64,000 bases of DNA. It comes from Acanthopleura granulata. Taxonomy: Eukaryota; Mollusca; Polyplacophora; Chitonida; Chitonidae. The stretch lies in contig JABBOT010000080.1 in the NCBI GenBank assembly GCA_016165875.1, positions 48,318,032-48,382,031 of the forward strand, in the 5' to 3' direction. Under the pieces are notes generated by a model. That model made no database searches. It worked only from the letters and a program-made list of their open reading frames with translations, and was not told the origin of the DNA. The translations under genes and the position numbers were made by a program. How positions within the stretch are numbered: the stretch's first letter is position 1; each line of letters starts with the position of its first letter. Below are positions 59,216 to 64,000 of the stretch, in pieces.

Positions 59216-60259
59216 AAGATTTCTGGTTTATTCCTCAGAGTTATATATATGGCTTCCGTGGTATTTCTGAGTTTACCTTAGCAAAACTAAAACAAAGCAA
59301 ATCTTAAAATTTTTTTTTTCTATTTGTGACTTGTTAGACCTTAGCCGGACAAAGTTAACGGCGTTTCACGACTTTAAGATCAAAAACGGTATTAATAGTA
59401 ATTTTATGGAATTTGAAGGTCTGTCAAATGTTGTCAATCGTTATCTAACAAACTTCAAACAGGAGGAAACAAAATTTGCGCATCCTATCATTTCACATTC
59501 TCTTAGGTTACTAATGGCTTATACCGAAGTTAATAAGCCGTATCATCTCATACGTGTTAGTAAATAGATGTACACAGCAAAGCAGAGATAAACTGGGAAC
59601 CAGCATTAACCCTTAACTGTATGGAAATTCATGCTAAAGCTGAAACCACAGCGGATTCAGTGGAAACTTAATTAGGAAACGCCATCTCACATATGGCGTA
59701 CTCATATACTGAATACAGGAAGGTACTCTTCCTGAATATTTTAGGTTCTGTACTATCTTGGCTGTTATTTTATGATTTGTATGTCATTTCGTTAGAAGTT
59801 TTATGACTTTAATGTAGAACCATACGTGGGATTTTTGGCGATTTACACTAATTATAAAACCTATCTTAATATCAACACGTGCGTTAGACAAAAAGTCTAA
59901 TCTAAACAAACTCTACGTCTCCGTGAAATGTTGTGGGGGAAAATCGAAGGAAAATCCAACTAAACATGTTTTTATAAATGGAACTACATGTATAAACAGA
60001 ACAATAATATGAAATGCTATGTCAGTCTGGTGACAAAACTTTATAAAAATAAACAGACAGGGTGAGTTACAGTCAAAGATTTTCAGTACCATGCCCCCAG
60101 TCATGCTTTTGATAATAATACAGCATGTATACCATACATATATGCTTATATATTCAAAGGGTAACATTCAGAGTTCTGAATGTTTGGAAGCTCCCTTTTG
60201 ATGGAGGTATAACAAATTCAGGCCATACCAATTTAAATCGTTGCTTACCGAACACAATA
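59216..60259. other. Intergenic stretch, nothing recognised
   Basis: AT-rich. The 78-residue ORF at 59331-59567 and the - strand ORF at 59913-60167 have no known domain. Confidence 0.4.
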
Positions 60260-60521
60260 TTTGTTTATTTATTTATTTGATTGGTGTTTTACGCCGTCCT
60301 CAAGAATATTTCACTTATACGACGGTGGCCAGCATTATGGTGGGAAGGAATCCGGGCAAAGCCCGGGGGAAACCCGCGACCATCCGCATGTTGCTGGCAG
60401 ACCTCGCCACGTACCGCCCAAGAGGAAGCCAGCCAACTGGACTTCAGTTCACAGCGATCGCATTGCTGGGAGACTTTGGGTCATTGTGCTGCGCTAGCGC
60501 GCTAAGCGACTGAGACCCCTA
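60260..60521 (-). mobile_element. SINE with 11-bp target site duplication, reverse
   Basis: Tail, body and complete tRNA-like head in reverse order, ending GCGCTAGCGCGCTAAGCGAC TGAGACCCC. It is flanked by perfect direct repeats CGAACACAATA at 60249-60259 and 60522-60532. Confidence 0.97.
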
Positions 60522-60532
60522 CGAACACAATA

Positions 60533-61370
60533 AATATTTTCCAGTGTCGTCGGATTAGATATTAAACTGCAAAACATCAACAACATTGTGGGAAATGTGG
60601 ACTGTTTTACTGAGTTTTCCTGTTGAAAACTATTTACATTATTAGAAAGCTTATAAAACAGGTGGGTTTTCATTTATATTTTTATTGTGTTTTTGAATAA
60701 GCTTAGTGTCGCCTTTCCCATAAAGCACAAAACAAAATTTTTGTTCTTTAATAACAGGGAATTTATACTCTGTAGAACTTCGATAAATAAGAATCAAGGA
60801 AATCGTAAAGTATGCCAAACTTGAGCATAAATCCAGCTGGTTTTTGAAACGAACCCGAACACATAATTTATGAAAACTGAGTTGTATACCATGTAACGAC
60901 TAATCATAATGAAGAAAATCGTTTACATGCAAAACTCACGAATCCCTCTGGTTTTTCTCGTGACACAGTTTTATCAAGTTTGCCCAGTATATGGGTCAGC
61001 CATTACATTGAAACTATGACCGAGCAGAGTCCTGGAAATATTTAAATATGCAAATGTCATGGAAAAATCAGGCTGGTTTTCAGGCCAAATTTTTACAAAA
61101 AAATGAACCTGCAACATAAAATTCGGGACTTTATATATTTAGAGCAGCTATTGCATTGAAACTGAGGATTCAGAATGACTGAATTCATTAAATATGCAAA
61201 CCTTATTCACTGAATAAGCTGCTAAACTTCATCTTATGTCTCACGCAAGCAGCCTAACCTGTGAGTTTCAGGATTCTCCTGTAATTACTGTACACGACGT
61301 AAGCTCCATAACCCAATCACTCGTTTTGCTTTATTCTCACAGTTCGGGTGATCTTAGAAAGGTGTTTTGA
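60533..61370. other. Intergenic stretch, nothing recognised
   Basis: AT-rich with no recognised feature. Confidence 0.4.
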
Positions 61371-61615
61371 TTTATTTATTTATTTGATTGGTGTTTTACG
61401 CCGTGCTCAAGAATATTTCACTTATACGACGGTGGCCAGCATTATGGTGGGAGGAAACCCACGACCATCCGCAGATTGCTGGCAGACCTTCCCACGTACG
61501 GCCGGGGAGGAAGCCAGCATGAGCTGGTTTTGAACTCACAGCGACGGCATTGCTGGGAGGCTTCGGGTCATTGTGCTGCGATAGCGCGCTAACCGACTGA
61601 GCCACGAAGGCCCCC
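61371..61615 (-). mobile_element. SINE with 12-bp target site duplication, reverse
   Basis: Full head and tail; the CGGGCAGAGCCCGGGGG block of the body is deleted. It is flanked by perfect direct repeats AAGGTGTTTTGA at 61359-61370 and 61616-61627, which suggests a fairly recent insertion. Confidence 0.97.
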
Positions 61616-61627
61616 AAGGTGTTTTGA

Positions 61628-62685
61628 GGTTTGCTTGGAAGGTATGATAATGTCATACTAGAAAAATGTCTGTGTCATAAAGCAGTACTTTATGACCATT
61701 ATATTTACCTCTGAAGTGCGCGTTTATGGGCGAATGTCAAGGGCAAATGCAGTAGTTTTCCACACACAGGCAAATTACATAAATTTTCAAAGACAAACCA
61801 AAGTTTGAACCTGTGAAATTTGTGATTCTGCACTGGTTTTAAAGATCTAACTTTAACTATAAGGAAAGAATCTATGTAGGTATAGTATGTTGTGTGATTG
61901 CATGTCCGCTTTTCCTGTTCATCTAACAGCATGGTTTGACACGCACTGCAGGGTGTAATGCTGGCGGCCCGAAGATGAGCATTAAGGTGTATTCCACAAA
62001 TTGCGTTTTGCACATTAAATTTGGCAATGAGAATGTCACAACGGGTACGGCACAATTGTGCGCATATCAAAGACCAATTTCAGACCAAAATATTTGCACC
62101 AACCTCATGTGTCGAACATACTTATATATCCTGTGAGTTTAACGATTCTCCTATAATCAGCTTTCAAGGTATGATCAAATTACAGAAAACGTATAACCCA
62201 GAGAACAACAACTGTGTTATACGCTGTATATACCCTCCACCCCCACCCTTACCCTTCCTCACCCTCTTGTGAAGTGTGGTGCATGATTACAATACAGTTA
62301 TAAGAAATAAGATGACATGAGTGTCCTACGTAATACTCACGCCATGAACTGCAGCCAGTTAGGTTACACATTAGAATGCTGAGCCAACGAGGCTATTGCT
62401 GTGTTCGATGGTTACAAAGGACTGAATCAACTTGATCAGCGGCTTGTATGTATATGTATACATATTGATGTTTTATCACGAACTGGTTGACACAGTTATA
62501 ACGCTGCCTCGCTAGAAGGCTTCAAAGGCAACCAAATTTCATTAACACCTCGAACACTAGTTCAGAGTATAAGGAAACCTACTGGAGGAAGCATTTAGGG
62601 CTATTCTTAAGCCACATTAACTGTCAGTTCAACTTCTGAAATATTAGTCATGAATAATAAAAAACCTGATCGTGGCATTGGCAAT
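61628..62685. other. Intergenic stretch, nothing recognised
   Basis: The - strand ORF at 61705-62070 (121 residues) and the + ORFs over it have no recognised domain. Confidence 0.4.
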
Positions 62686-63812
62686 ACTTGGTTGGTTTCT
62701 CCACGGATAAATACTTGGTTGGTTCCTCCAGGGATAAATACTTGGTTGGTTTCTCCTGGGATAAATACTTGGTTGGTTCCTTCAAGATTAAGCGCTCAGT
62801 TTGTTCCTCCAGGAATAAATACTTGGTTGGTTCCTCCAAGATTAAACGCTCAGTTTGTTCCTCCAGAGATAAATACTTGGTTGGTTTCTCCAAGATTAAG
62901 CGCTCAGTTTGTTCCTCCAGGGATAAATACTTGGTTGGTTCCTTCAAGATTAAGCGCTCAGTTTGTTCCTCCAGAGATAAATACTTGGTTGGTCCCTCCA
63001 AGATTAAGCCCTCAGTTTTTTCCTCCTGGGATAAATACTTGGTTGGTTCCTCCAAGATTAAGCGCTCAGTTTGTTCCTCCAGGGATAAATACTTGGTTGG
63101 TTCCTCCAAGATTAAGCGCTCAGTTTGTTCCTCCAGGGATAAATACTCGGTTAGTTCCACCAAGATTAAGCACTCAGTTTATTCCTCCAGGGATAAATAC
63201 TTGGTTGGTTTCTCCAGGGATAAATACTTGGTTGGTTCCTCCAAGATTAAGCGCTCAGTTTGTTCCTCCAGGGATAAATACTTGGTTGGTTTCTTCAAGA
63301 TTAAGCGCTCAGTTTGTTCCTCCAGGGATAAGTAATTGGTTGGTTCTTCCAAGATTAAGTGCTCAGTTTGTTCCACCGGGGATAAATACTTGGTTGGTTC
63401 CTCCAAGATTAAGCATTCAGTTTGTTCCTCCTGGGATAAATACTTGGTTGGTTCCTCCAGGACTAAGTGCTCGGCTTGAGCCTCTAGGGATAAATACTTG
63501 CTTGGTTTCTCCAAGATTAAGCCCTCAGTTTTTTCCTCCAGGGATAAATACTTGGTTGGTTTCTCCAAGGTTAAGCGCTCAGTTTGTTCCTCCAGGGATA
63601 AATACTTGGTTGGTTCCTCCAAGATTAAACGCTCAGTTTGTTCCTCCAGGGATAAATACTTGGTTGGTTCCTCCAAGAATAAGCACTCACTTTGTTCCTC
63701 CAGGGATAAATACTTGGTTGGTTTCTCCAAGATTAAGCACTCAGTTTGTTCCTCCAGGGATAAATACTTGGTTGGTTCCTCCAGGGATAAATACTTGGTT
63801 GGTTCTTCCAAT
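62686..63812. repeat. Minisatellite locus 2: 54-bp dimers of a 27-bp unit, about 41 monomers
   Basis: Two monomer types alternate: GGATAAATACTTGGTTGGTT+CCTCCAA and GATTAAGCGCTCAGTTTGTT+CCTCCAG. The pattern is regular with few indels. A + strand frame runs open for 411 residues (62650-63885) with 18-residue repeats GINTWLVPPRLSAQFVPP. The - strand gives EEPTKYLSLEEQTERLIL repeats, open over about 388 codons except for one TAA near 63178, where neighbours have CAA. A unit length divisible by three explains the open frames. The same unit is found at locus 1, 3.5 kb away. Confidence 0.95.
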
Positions 63813-64000
63813 TACATCTGAACACATATGTGACAGCTGTACACAGCATTCAGCTGCAGTTACACTGCAAAATTTTGATATTTAAACACTTTTATGCATC
63901 TGATATTAAACACTTGTTACTATAGCATCATAGTGTAGGCCCATATAAATGTTTTATACACTTATGTTTAATACCTAAATATATGTATATACTTATTAAA
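63813..64000. other. Window end, nothing recognised
   Basis: AT-rich sequence. Confidence 0.4.

Noticed and set aside
58327..59217. 296-residue minus-strand and 311-residue plus-strand proteins
   Set aside because: Both are translations of the 27-bp minisatellite, open because the unit is a multiple of three. No signal peptide, domain or splice context was seen.

Overview
This is a eukaryotic, AT-leaning and repeat-rich window from a marine lophotrochozoan invertebrate, most likely a mollusc. The main evidence is a tRNA-derived SINE family that recurs at least 14 times. It has a tRNA-like head, a conserved body and an (AAAT)n tail ending in a CGGCGTAAAACACCAATC-type motif, a type I recall as common in bivalve and gastropod genomes. 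The intron-containing genes, GT-AG splice sites, AATAAA signals, minisatellite-filled introns and decayed Ty3/Gypsy elements also fit. No prokaryotic features, rRNA genes, functional tRNA genes or CRISPR arrays were seen. The species was not identified.

Five protein-coding genes can be assembled, all on the + strand, from splice sites whose phases agree. (1) 14781-20401 is a four-exon gene for a 139-residue secreted protein that looks like a free-standing transcobalamin/intrinsic-factor C-terminal-like (DUF4430) domain, with a TATA box and a poly(A) signal. (2) 23841-30721 is a four-exon gene for a 200-residue secreted C-type lectin-like protein. (3-5) 42378-43824, 47465-49248 and 52106-53477 are three tandem two-exon paralogues of an unusual rhodopsin-class GPCR. 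They share one intron position and phase but depart from the class at DRY, CWxP and NPxxY. A related non-coding block ending in a conserved splice donor lies upstream of each receptor and may be a 5' UTR exon.

Between lectin and receptors sits a decayed but structurally complete Ty3/Gypsy LTR retrotransposon (31801-36142) with a 5-bp target duplication, a tRNA-Ser-type primer site and a polypurine tract. A second, much more decayed Gypsy integrase remnant lies on the - strand at 8033-9090. The left 14 kb otherwise holds inverted-repeat elements, a duplicated 1.1-kb unit, a 10-copy 53-bp minisatellite and a THAP zinc-finger fragment.

The right end (57.5-64 kb) is dominated by two arrays of a 27-bp minisatellite arranged as 54-bp dimers. 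Because 27 is a multiple of three, these arrays read open in several frames on both strands, so their long ORFs are probably not genes. The three gene types share an extracellular or sensory theme (secreted binding proteins and receptors), but nothing in the sequence shows that they act together. Gene models are inferred from sequence alone, without transcript support.
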